Source: an uncultured cyanobacterium
Lineage (GTDB): Bacteria; Cyanobacteriota; Cyanobacteriia; Cyanobacteriales; Geitlerinemataceae
NCBI GenBank assembly: GCA_937121005.1
Contig: CAKZKB010000314.1
Span: 1 to 5,323, forward strand
Direction of reading: 5' to 3'
Length of the DNA stretch: 5,323 nt
Of this stretch, positions 1-5,291 are shown in pieces. Position 1 is the first letter of the stretch. Each line of letters begins with the position of its first letter. The notes under the pieces were generated by a model. The model had not been told where the DNA came from, searched no databases, and worked only from the letters and a program-made list of their open reading frames with translations. Position numbers and translations under genes: made by a program.

Positions 1-73
1 TTCACCATCCTACTTGTTCCCGATTTCTCCATTTTTCGGTGCGAATGCCTCGCCCCTACAATGATTCACTCTC

Positions 74-103
74 TTGACGAAAGGCGATCGCTTGCAGCAT
101 AAT
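74..103 (+). promoter_or_regulatory. Predicted sigma70-like promoter for the Rpn-like gene
   Basis: A TTGACG hexamer at 74-79 is followed after 18 bases by CATAAT at 98-103, close to the bacterial consensus. Transcription would start near 110, about 23 bases before the GTG start at 133. The spacer contains a HIP1 octamer (84-91). No clear Shine-Dalgarno site lies just upstream of 133. This is a consensus match only; no transcript evidence is available. Confidence 0.45.
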
Positions 104-132
104 GAATTGCCAAGCGAGTAACAAAAAAGCGC

Positions 133-940
133 GTGCGAACCGACAGCCTATTCTACAAAGTCTTCCAAACCCTACCCGGCGTTCTGTTTGAACTCCTCGG
201 AGAGCCAAGTATGCTAGCAGCAAACTACAACTTTAAAGCCGTCGAACTCAAAGAACTCGCCAAACGCACCGATGGCGTATTCCTCCCCAAACCTCCCCAA
301 ACGTGACGGCGATCCCATTTATTTTGTCGAGGTACAATTCCAAAAAGACGAAGATTTATACTACCGCTTAATGCAGCAAGTGTTTGTCTATCTGGGACAA
401 AATCGCTGGCGAGGTGATTGGAAAGCTGTGGTATTTTGGGCCAAACCCAGTCTCGATCCAGGTATCCCAATATGCTACGATGCGGAAGTCGCAGCCGGGA
501 AGTTGCGTTCTCTGTACCTCAGCGAGGTAAAGGATACCCAAAACTCGATCGGTTTGGGTTTGGTTCGTCTAGTCATGGAACCGGAAACCCAGGTGCAACG
601 GCGCATTCAGCAATTAGAAAGCTGCGCCCGAGCTTTACCCGTCACTCAACGAATTAATGCGATAGAATTGATAGAGCAAGCTCTCATCTACAAATTTCCA
701 AATCGCCCTCGTAAGGAGCTAGAAGCCATGTTTGGACTCACTGAATGGAAACAAACCCGTTTTTATCAAGAAGTTAAAGGCGAAGGGATCCAAGAAGGGA
801 TTCCGATCGGTCGCCAGGAAATGCAACAGGAAACAATTTCTCTCATGCTTGAATCTGGGTTAAGTGTCGAACGAGTCGCCCAAATCTTGAAATTAGATGC
901 AGAAACCGTTCGCCAGATCGCAAGTCGCGATCGCTCTTAA
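133..940 (+). pseudogene. Rpn/DUF2887-like PD-(D/E)XK nuclease, frameshifted
   Basis: The reading frame opens at GTG 133; an in-frame TGA at 103-105 and no better start fix this choice. It runs 57 codons (RTDSLFYKVFQTLPG..., through TDGVFLPK) to TGA 304-306. The rest of the protein continues in the +2 frame to TAA 938-940. The break lies at a perfect 10-bp tandem duplication (282-291 and 292-301). With one copy removed the text reads TDGVFLPK-RDGDPIYFVEVQFQKD and gives one 265-residue protein. The opening, the conserved Asp of TDGVF (residue 47) and the EVQ strand (63-65) fit the PD-(D/E)XK core of the Rpn/DUF2887 'recombination-promoting nuclease/putative transposase' families common in cyanobacteria, with Gln in place of the usual Lys. 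The C-terminal part (about 205-265) is Gln/Glu-rich and ends in a short helical HTH-like tail (LSVERVAQILKLDAETVRQI). The role of such proteins in cyanobacteria is poorly known. As it stands only a 57-residue fragment is made from the native start, unless translation restarts in the second frame. Confidence 0.85.
282..301 (+). repeat. 10-bp perfect tandem duplication causing a frameshift
   Basis: The unit CCTCCCCAAA is present twice back to back (282-291, 292-301) inside the Rpn-like gene, between the two conserved acidic motifs of the nuclease core. Ten bases shift the frame by one, and removing either copy joins the two frames without any other change. This points to a recent slippage duplication as the inactivating event. 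Confidence 0.9.
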
Positions 941-963
941 ACGCTTTAAGAAACTTAAGAAAC
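936..963 (+). repeat. 9-bp tandem repeat and small hairpin after the Rpn-like gene
   Basis: TTAAGAAAC occurs twice in tandem at 946-954 and 955-963. It overlaps an inverted repeat CTTAAA-CGC-TTTAAG (936-950) that spans the TAA stop of the preceding gene. The stem is only 6 bp and A/T-rich with no T-run, so it is a poor terminator. The doubled motif could be an operator ahead of the cmr operon, but nothing here proves it. The rest of the 941-1035 gap has no convincing promoter. Confidence 0.5.
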
Positions 964-1035
964 GAACCGTATCGCGATCTCCCCTCAAAGGTTATCATGG
1001 CCTTCAACATGACAAAATAGAGAAAACTGCGATCG

Positions 1036-1896
1036 ATGTACGAACGAGCCTACGGCATTATCGAAACCCTCGCACCGCTTCACGTTGGGGCCAGTGCGGG
1101 AGAAGAAACCGGAAATCTCAATCTGATTTTCCGCGACCAATTTACCCAAACTGGGATCGTTCCCGGTAGTTCCATTCGCGGTCGATTTCGAGCCGATATG
1201 CGCCGCAAAGACAGCTAACAAACGGCACATTGGTACGGACACGAAGCCGTTCAAGGTAGAGAAGATGGCGGAACCACAGAAGCGATCGTCAAATTTGAAT
1301 ATGCTTCGTTGGTATGGTTGCCCGTTTTTTGTCCGGGTCAGCCAGTGGTTTGGGTGAGTTGTCCGAGGTTGTTGAAGCGGTATAAAGCGATCGCGCAACT
1401 TCCAGATAATGTGAAAGTTCCCAAACCTTACACCGCTTCGCCGAAACTAGATGCCCGCAATGTCGAAGGTGGCCACAAAATTCTGTTTTTCAACTTAGGT
1501 TTTTTGAACATCGAACATGACGTAGAAATGTCGGACTGGGTTCCCAAAGGCACGGATTTACCCGAATCGCAGTTAGTAGTTGTCGCCGATAACGATATTG
1601 CCATGCTACATGATATGGCACTTTACCGCCAAAGCCGCGTTCGCCTCGAAGACGACATGAAAAAAGTTGCGAAGGGAGCATTTTTCAACGTGGAAGCACT
1701 TCCCGAAGGCTGCGTTTTAGTGTTTCCCGTCGCCCTCAAAGAGACGGGGTGGCAACCTTTTGGAGAGGATGAAAGCACTGCATCCATGTATTTTGGTGGC
1801 TTAGAGTCGGTCGGTTTCGGACGCTGCCAAGTCACCCTCGGCGGTGAAGGTTTTACCAGCAGCAAAGAACAACCCCAAACTGAGGAGGAAAAGTAA
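1036..1896 (+). pseudogene. cmr4: Type III-B CRISPR RAMP protein Cmr4, interrupted by in-frame TAA
   Basis: Cmr4 is the repeated backbone subunit of the Cmr complex; it binds the crRNA and in active complexes cuts target RNA every six bases. The frame from ATG 1036 to TAA 1894-1896 spans 286 codons, close to the usual Cmr4 length of about 290. It is split by a single TAA at 1216-1218 (codon 61); no frame change is needed on either side. Family features seen: N-terminal RAMP strand with TLAPLHVGA (residues 11-19), VPGSSIRGRFR (42-52, the RAMP 'PGSSlKG.lR' turn), VWVSCPRLLKRYK (about 105-117), GAFFNVEALPEGCVLVF (about 214-230) and a C-terminal Gly-rich loop GGLESVGFGRC (about 254-264). CAA to TAA by one C-to-T change is the simplest origin of the stop. 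The loop GNLNLIFRD (26-34) seems to carry Asn where Cmr4 proteins have the catalytic Asp. Only weak AGAG lies upstream of the ATG. If translation stops at codon 61 the product is a non-functional 60-residue stub; the remainder could restart only at internal TTG/GTG codons and would lack the PGSS turn. Confidence 0.88.
1882..1888 (+). promoter_or_regulatory. Strong Shine-Dalgarno site for cmr5
   Basis: GAGGAGG lies 7 bases before the cmr5 ATG at 1896, inside the last codons of cmr4. It supports the ATG that overlaps the cmr4 stop (TAATG). It would let ribosomes initiate on cmr5 even when few complete cmr4. Confidence 0.8.
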
Positions 1897-2306
1897 TGGC
1901 TTGGGAATTTTACGGACTCGATCGCGTGGCGCAAGAACTGGTTCTCAATGCCAGAATCCGCGATCGCGACTCTCTCAATCAATCGTTCAAAATGCGCGAA
2001 TCCGTCGCCTACGGTTTGGAGCGATTTTGGGGCGAACATTTGCGACTGATGCCCAAAGAACCGGATAAAGGCACGTACTGGAAACAAACCTGGGACGAAC
2101 TGGTGGAACTGATGAAAAAAGCCGGGATTACTTTACCCAGCGATCGCGTTTCTCTAGACAATCCCGATGGTATCAAAAAAATGGCAGAAAAGTTGTGGGA
2201 AATTCCTCTTAAAGACCAACGGGTAGCGCTAGCGGTTTTAACTCAGTTGTGCGATAGTTTGGTTTGGTGGACGCAGCGCTATAAAGGGACTGGAGATGCA
2301 GATTAG
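1896..2306 (+). CDS. cmr5: Type III-B CRISPR small subunit Cmr5
   Basis: The 136-residue protein is intact and predicted to be almost entirely alpha-helical, with charged amphipathic stretches (for example DRVAQELVLNARIRDRDSLN near the N-terminus and VALAVLTQLCDSLVWWTQRY near the C-terminus). Size, helical character and place directly after cmr4 fit Cmr5, the small subunit that forms the inner filament of the type III-B complex and helps hold the crRNA-target duplex. The start is fixed by the TAATG overlap with cmr4 and by the GAGGAGG site. The call rests partly on synteny, because Cmr5 proteins are short and diverge quickly. Codon use and HIP1 content (1960 and 2140) match the neighbours. 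It may suffer polarity from the cmr4 nonsense codon, although its own ribosome site is strong. Confidence 0.85.
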   Translation: MAWEFYGLDRVAQELVLNARIRDRDSLNQSFKMRESVAYGLERFWGEHLRLMPKEPDKGTYWKQTWDELVELMKKAGITLPSDRVSLDNPDGIKKMAEKLWEIPLKDQRVALAVLTQLCDSLVWWTQRYKGTGDAD

Positions 2307-2399
2307 CTGTAGGGTGGGCATCGATCCAGTGTAGCATAAAACCGTAGGGGCGTTTGGCGTAGCCTACGCGCAGCGTTTACGGCGTTCGCCCTTCCCTGA
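2307..2399. repeat. Degraded palindromic intergenic repeat between cmr5 and the cmr6-like gene
   Basis: The 144-base gap holds nested inverted repeats: GCGTAG-C-CTACGC at 2357-2369 inside an outer GGGCG (2348-2352) / CGCCC (2387-2391). The words GTAGGGGCG, GGCGTAGCCTACGCG and GGCGTTCGCCC resemble the small palindromic intergenic repeats dispersed in many cyanobacterial genomes. A second partial relative, TCGCCCCTACA, lies at about 49-59. The stem is not followed by a T-run, so it is not a classic terminator. An insertion here would explain why the spacing departs from the tight cmr4-cmr5 junction. Exact ends are uncertain. Confidence 0.6.
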
Positions 2400-2439
2400 C
2401 AGAGCCAGAGAAACGAGAAATTAATACCAAACAAACAGT

Positions 2440-2443
2440 GAGG
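2440..2443 (+). promoter_or_regulatory. Ribosome binding site fixing the GTG start of the cmr6-like gene
   Basis: GAGG lies 7 bases before GTG 2451. An in-frame TGA at 2439-2441 excludes any longer version, so GTG is the first possible start. Confidence 0.7.
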
Positions 2444-2450
2444 TAAAATT

Positions 2451-4127
2451 GTGAGTAACGCCAACATTCCCGATGCAGCCGATCGCATTCCGATGATGTT
2501 TCGATCGCAAATTCCCGGACGCTGCCAACTCCAGTATGCAGCCTCCAACGATGCCGAAACTTGGGTCGATGAATGGGTCGATCGCGCTTATTCGACTACT
2601 CCCAATTTTGGCGAGGAAGTCCGAACCCAGACCTATCAATTTAACTGGCGTTTCGTCACCAACGGCGGTCAAGATGATGGCATTATTCGTCCGGTTATCG
2701 GTGCGTATGGTCGGCCGTTTTATCCCGGTAGCAGCATGAAGGGCATTTTTGCCAGTGCTTGTGACAAAGAGAAACGCGATCGCTATTGCGGAGAAACTTT
2801 ACCCGATGGTGACGTTCGCCCCGGAATTTTGCGCTTTCATGGCGGCTATCCCATCGACGATTCCTGGCAAGAAAACCTACTCGATATCGTTCATCCGCAG
2901 CAAGATCGGCAAGTGAAGGGGAAACGCGGGCCGAGTGCCTTTGCTCAGATTTCCTTGTATCGACCGACCCTTTGTTTCGGGATTTCTAGTAGTGAAGAAT
3001 TGGACGCGCAAGAATGGGAAGAAATCTGGCAGATTTGGGAAAATGCGATCGCCAAAGGATTGGGGTGTCGCGTCAGTGCGGGTTACGGACATCCCCAACA
3101 GTCTAAACCGCCGACAAAACCCTTTTACAGGTGTCGAATTAAAGGCCAAGGAGCCGCTCCAAAACTGCTCGACGGGACTGGAGAATTTCGCCCCAATATG
3201 CTAAAAGCGGGGATTCGAGGTCACGCTTTGCGAATTTTTGGCGGGTTGACGGATGCAGAGACCGCCGATCGCCTCGTGGGAGATTTGTTTGGCGACATTC
3301 ACGGCGAAACCCGCGTCGGTTTGTTGGCCATGGATTTCGATCGCGAGTCTTTGCAAATGGAGACGTTCGGTTCTGGATCGTATGCCGTTCCCACCTATGA
3401 AGTGGAAGGAAAACTCGCTTGGAAACTAACGCGATCGCTGCCCGAACCACAGCGTAAAACTCTCAAAAACTTGATTTCATCTCTGACTCGCTTTTCTCTT
3501 TTGCTCGGTGGCTTTGGTAAATCTTGGCGACGCGCCGACCATCGTTTATTTTATCCTGAATACTACGATCTCGACAAGGCAAAACCGCTTATTGGCTGTC
3601 ATTGGCAGTGGAAAGGAGAGCGATCGCAGGTTGTGGATAACAAAGTGCGAAAGTTGTCAGATGTGGCTACCTTTATCGAGGAAACGCGATCGATCGCCAA
3701 AGAGTGGATGAAACAGCAAAATGTTAAAACAAACAAAGGATTTGCTGAGGAATGGCGAGAAGCATGGCATCCTCGAAAGGTGCAAGTTTGGGGACGAGTG
3801 GCAGATTCGGCAGAAGAAAGCGACGCGATCGCCTGGTTGCACCGTCCCTATCGCCACGCCGATCCGCCGTATCAAACAGAAGGCTCCATTTATCGCACTT
3901 CGGTAACAGGTAAACTGGGAGAAATCGGTCATCTGTGGCATCGAATGTATCCCGTCGTGCTAGCGAAACGGGATCCCGAAAATCCCAGGAAACCGAAAAT
4001 TATTCGCACGCGACGCTATTTGGAGTTGCTGAGCGTTTTCCCCGATGGTTCTCCAGAGTGCGATGACTTTTTGCAGTTTCTCGATTCGGCACTGTGCGAT
4101 TTTGAGTTATTATGGCCGGAGGAGTAA
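2451..4127 (+). CDS. cmr6: Two-module RAMP protein, Cmr6-like with C-terminal Cmr1-like domain
   Basis: This intact 558-residue protein is about twice the size of a usual Cmr6 (roughly 200-340). Residues 60-213 have the Cmr6 order: a strand with FNWRFVTNGG (64-73), the glycine turn YPGSSMKG (91-98), PGILRFHGGYPID (124-136, compare the GkvrFfDa.P block), DIVHPQQ (145-151, compare the D...P block) and the late loop GLGCRVSAGYG (203-213, compare GiGaKTs.GYG). After a short linker (about 214-224) a second RAMP-type module begins: EFRPNMLKAGIRG (245-257), DLFGD (278-282) and LLGGFGKSWRRADHR (351-365). These recall the EiRg.LR, LFGs and GGfGkRsRRG patterns of Cmr1/Csx10-like proteins. The remaining part (about 370-558) is rich in Trp, Arg and Lys and is not assigned. 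Cmr6 and Cmr1 cap the 3' end of the crRNA in the Cmr complex, so a fused protein could supply both. The gene follows cmr5 by 144 bases on the same strand. It starts at GTG with a GAGG site. The RAMP assignment is firm; the split into Cmr6 and Cmr1 is inference. Confidence 0.82.
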   Translation: MSNANIPDAADRIPMMFRSQIPGRCQLQYAASNDAETWVDEWVDRAYSTTPNFGEEVRTQTYQFNWRFVTNGGQDDGIIRPVIGAYGRPFYPGSSMKGIFASACDKEKRDRYCGETLPDGDVRPGILRFHGGYPIDDSWQENLLDIVHPQQDRQVKGKRGPSAFAQISLYRPTLCFGISSSEELDAQEWEEIWQIWENAIAKGLGCRVSAGYGHPQQSKPPTKPFYRCRIKGQGAAPKLLDGTGEFRPNMLKAGIRGHALRIFGGLTDAETADRLVGDLFGDIHGETRVGLLAMDFDRESLQMETFGSGSYAVPTYEVEGKLAWKLTRSLPEPQRKTLKNLISSLTRFSLLLGGFGKSWRRADHRLFYPEYYDLDKAKPLIGCHWQWKGERSQVVDNKVRKLSDVATFIEETRSIAKEWMKQQNVKTNKGFAEEWREAWHPRKVQVWGRVADSAEESDAIAWLHRPYRHADPPYQTEGSIYRTSVTGKLGEIGHLWHRMYPVVLAKRDPENPRKPKIIRTRRYLELLSVFPDGSPECDDFLQFLDSALCDFELLWPEE

Positions 4128-4135
4128 AATGTGAG

Positions 4136-4153
4136 AAAATAAGGAAAATAAGG
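4136..4153 (+). repeat. 9-bp tandem repeat after the cmr6-like gene
   Basis: AAAATAAGG occurs twice in tandem (4136-4144, 4145-4153) just after the cmr6-like stop codon. It carries AAGG words that could mimic ribosome sites, but no start codon follows at a sensible distance. The stretch between this repeat and the convergent uma2-like gene holds no convincing terminator: AGGGG near 4171 and CCCCT near 4202 could pair, but with a long loop and no T-run. Confidence 0.6.
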
Positions 4154-4218
4154 ACGCTTCGCAGTTTCTTTAACGGGGTTTAGGGGGGATCTTGAACGCA
4201 CCCCTGAATGCTTACCCT

Positions 4219-4232
4219 ACCTGCTACCTGCT
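4219..4232. repeat. Heptamer tandem repeat at the 3' end of the Uma2 gene
   Basis: ACCTGCT is present twice (4219-4225, 4226-4232). It spans the TAG stop (4224-4226, minus strand) of the Uma2 gene. Heptamer tandem repeats (STRR) are known in cyanobacteria, but two copies are too few to assign it to that class. Confidence 0.4.
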
Positions 4233-4871
4233 TGCTGTCCACCAAGATCTTAAAGCTCGCATTGCCCCAATTTCATCCTCCTTCGCTTCCTCTAAAAATG
4301 CGTACAACCAATCTTTCGGAACCTGGGGAAACGTAGGACTGCGATCGACCTCGACATAAACTCCTGACTCGATCGCATAAATTCGCCACACTTGCCCATC
4401 ATAGCGCCAAAATTCCGACACGCCCAGACTCGCATAAAATTGATTCTTGGCAATATCTGTGTGGGTAATATCGACTTCAACCACCAGATCGGGCGGTGGA
4501 TCTGTTGAAAAATCAACATTTCGTCCCTTTACCAAAGGCTGATTTTGAAAATAATACGCATTGTCTGGTTCTGCCCCTTTCTTCAGAAGGGGGTAGTTCA
4601 TTGTCGTCGAACCCATCGTCTTTACAGACAGACCTAACAACTCTACCAAAACAATAATGAATCGCTCGATTAAACGCCCTGCAAATTCATGGTCTTCTAA
4701 CGGCATTGCAATCTCGAGCACTCCGTCATCATACGTCAAACGAGAACCACGCGATCGCGGCAACGCCGCCAAAATTTGCAAGTAGGCATCCCAGGAAATT
4801 CCTCGGAAGACCACTCGTTGTTCGCCAGTTGGCTGCAAGGTTGTTCTGGGTTCTGGTGCAGCGATAACCAT
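4224..4871 (-). CDS. Uma2 family (DUF820) PD-(D/E)XK endonuclease
   Basis: The 215-residue protein has the Uma2 layout: an N-terminal segment with ISWDAYLQILAALP (25-38) and the strand RLTYDDGVLEIAMP (44-57), then HEFAGRLIERFI (61-72), AEPDNAYYF (100-108), and PPDLVVEVDIT (126-136). The catalytic set is expected to be Glu in helix 1 (near 62-69), Asp103 of EPD, Asp128 and Glu132 of DLVVEV, where the usual Lys of PD-(D/E)XK is replaced by Val, as in many Uma2 proteins. A C-terminal strand-rich part (SEFWRYDGQVWRIYAI) completes the fold. Uma2 genes occur in dozens of copies in many cyanobacteria and their biological role is unsettled; nuclease activity is inferred from the fold. The gene is complete at both ends, is convergent with the cmr genes and has its own promoter. 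No clear Shine-Dalgarno site precedes the ATG at 4871. Nothing ties it to CRISPR function. Confidence 0.9.
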   Translation of the reverse strand: MVIAAPEPRTTLQPTGEQRVVFRGISWDAYLQILAALPRSRGSRLTYDDGVLEIAMPLEDHEFAGRLIERFIIVLVELLGLSVKTMGSTTMNYPLLKKGAEPDNAYYFQNQPLVKGRNVDFSTDPPPDLVVEVDITHTDIAKNQFYASLGVSEFWRYDGQVWRIYAIESGVYVEVDRSPTFPQVPKDWLYAFLEEAKEDEIGAMRALRSWWTASR

Positions 4872-4912
4872 TCTAAACTCATTTTTTATTTGACTTAGTA
4901 GATCGCACCTCC

Positions 4913-4942
4913 ATCATAGCTCTTCTGATAGACGATCGTCAA
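4913..4942 (-). promoter_or_regulatory. Predicted sigma70-like promoter of the Uma2 gene
   Basis: Read on the minus strand, TTGACG (4942-4937) is followed after 18 bases by TATGAT (4918-4913), a strong match to the bacterial consensus. Transcription would start near 4906, about 35 bases before the ATG at 4871. The perfect palindrome GACGATCGTC (4931-4940) overlaps the -35 box and could be an operator. Confidence 0.6.
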
Positions 4943-4999
4943 ACGCGATCGCTTTCAATTTTGTTACTGAGGAAAAGAGTGCAAGGGTCGATCGCGGCA

Positions 5000-5040
5000 G
5001 TTTTTACGGCAAATTGCCAGTTTTGTTGTAAAACTTTACA
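5000..5040. promoter_or_regulatory. Nested dyad-symmetric element, possible operator
   Basis: Three inverted repeats lie within 41 bases: GTTTTTAC (5000-5007) against GTAAAAC (5028-5034), GGCAA-A-TTGCC (5008-5018), and TGTAAA-AC-TTTACA (5027-5040, perfect). Such density between the divergent Uma2 gene and the possible CRISPR leader suggests a protein-binding or control site. No T-run follows, so a terminator is less likely. No regulator can be named from the sequence. Confidence 0.35.
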
Positions 5041-5131
5041 TTGCTAGAGGCGATCGCCATGCTACCTTGCCAGTGAGATCGTTTGACTAGCGATCGATCC
5101 CTTCCGTTTACATTATTTAACGTCTAAACCC

Positions 5132-5160
5132 TTGTGCTAGCAACACTTCTAGCCTATCTT
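5132..5160 (+). promoter_or_regulatory. Candidate leader promoter before the right-edge repeat
   Basis: TTGTGC (5132-5137) and TATCTT (5155-5160) are 17 bases apart. Transcription would begin near 5167, giving a leader of roughly 125 bases before the putative repeat. A second possible -35 box, TTGACT (5083-5088), has only TACATT at a 20-base spacing. Both are weak matches. The stretch 4943-5290 otherwise holds no open frame of credible length, and I see no tRNA or other RNA gene in it. An imperfect hairpin AGTAACCT-ACAC-AGGTCACT (5179-5198) is its only other notable structure. Confidence 0.25.
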
Positions 5161-5291
5161 AGATACAACAACCTCCACAGTAACCTACACAGGTCACTCG
5201 CCGTCCAAAGTGGTTATTCTACCGTTATCTCTGTAGAAACCGCTCTGGTAAAGGGTTTGAGCCACCTTGCGCTACCCCCCTGGGAAAGTGC

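Larger units (their letters stand above)
84..5057. repeat. HIP1 octamers (GCGATCGC), 13 copies
   Basis: GCGATCGC starts at 84, 927, 1387, 1960, 2140, 2776, 3045, 3431, 3620, 3825, 4751, 4945 and 5050. Random sequence of this length would be expected to hold about 0.1 copy. Copies lie in the Rpn-like, cmr and Uma2 genes and between them. This marks the host as a cyanobacterium and argues against very recent transfer of the cmr genes from a non-cyanobacterial source. Confidence 0.9.

Noticed and set aside
994..1020. Seven-codon frame MAFNMTK with an upstream AAAGG, just before cmr4
   Set aside because: It has a plausible ribosome site but is too short to support as a gene and lacks attenuator-like structure; it could be a leader peptide, without evidence.
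985..1398. 137-codon open frame on the minus strand across cmr4
   Set aside because: It is antisense to the Cmr4 frame and shows no family motif; the plus frame carries clear RAMP motifs.
1309..1896. Separate 195-codon gene starting at TTG 1309
   Set aside because: Same frame as the upstream Cmr4 part, no ribosome site at the TTG, and the codons 1219-1308 continue the Cmr4 sequence; better read as one interrupted gene.
1623..2087. 154-codon minus-strand open frame across cmr4/cmr5
   Set aside because: Shadow of two genes with a strong junction on the other strand; no recognisable domain.
4161..4206. Terminator between the convergent cmr6-like and Uma2 genes
   Set aside because: AGGGG and CCCCT can pair, but the stem is about 5 bp with a long loop and no T-run follows.
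5240..5290. tRNA-like wording (GGGTTTGAGCC) in the right-hand non-coding region
   Set aside because: No matching acceptor stem, anticodon arm or D arm could be found around it on either strand.
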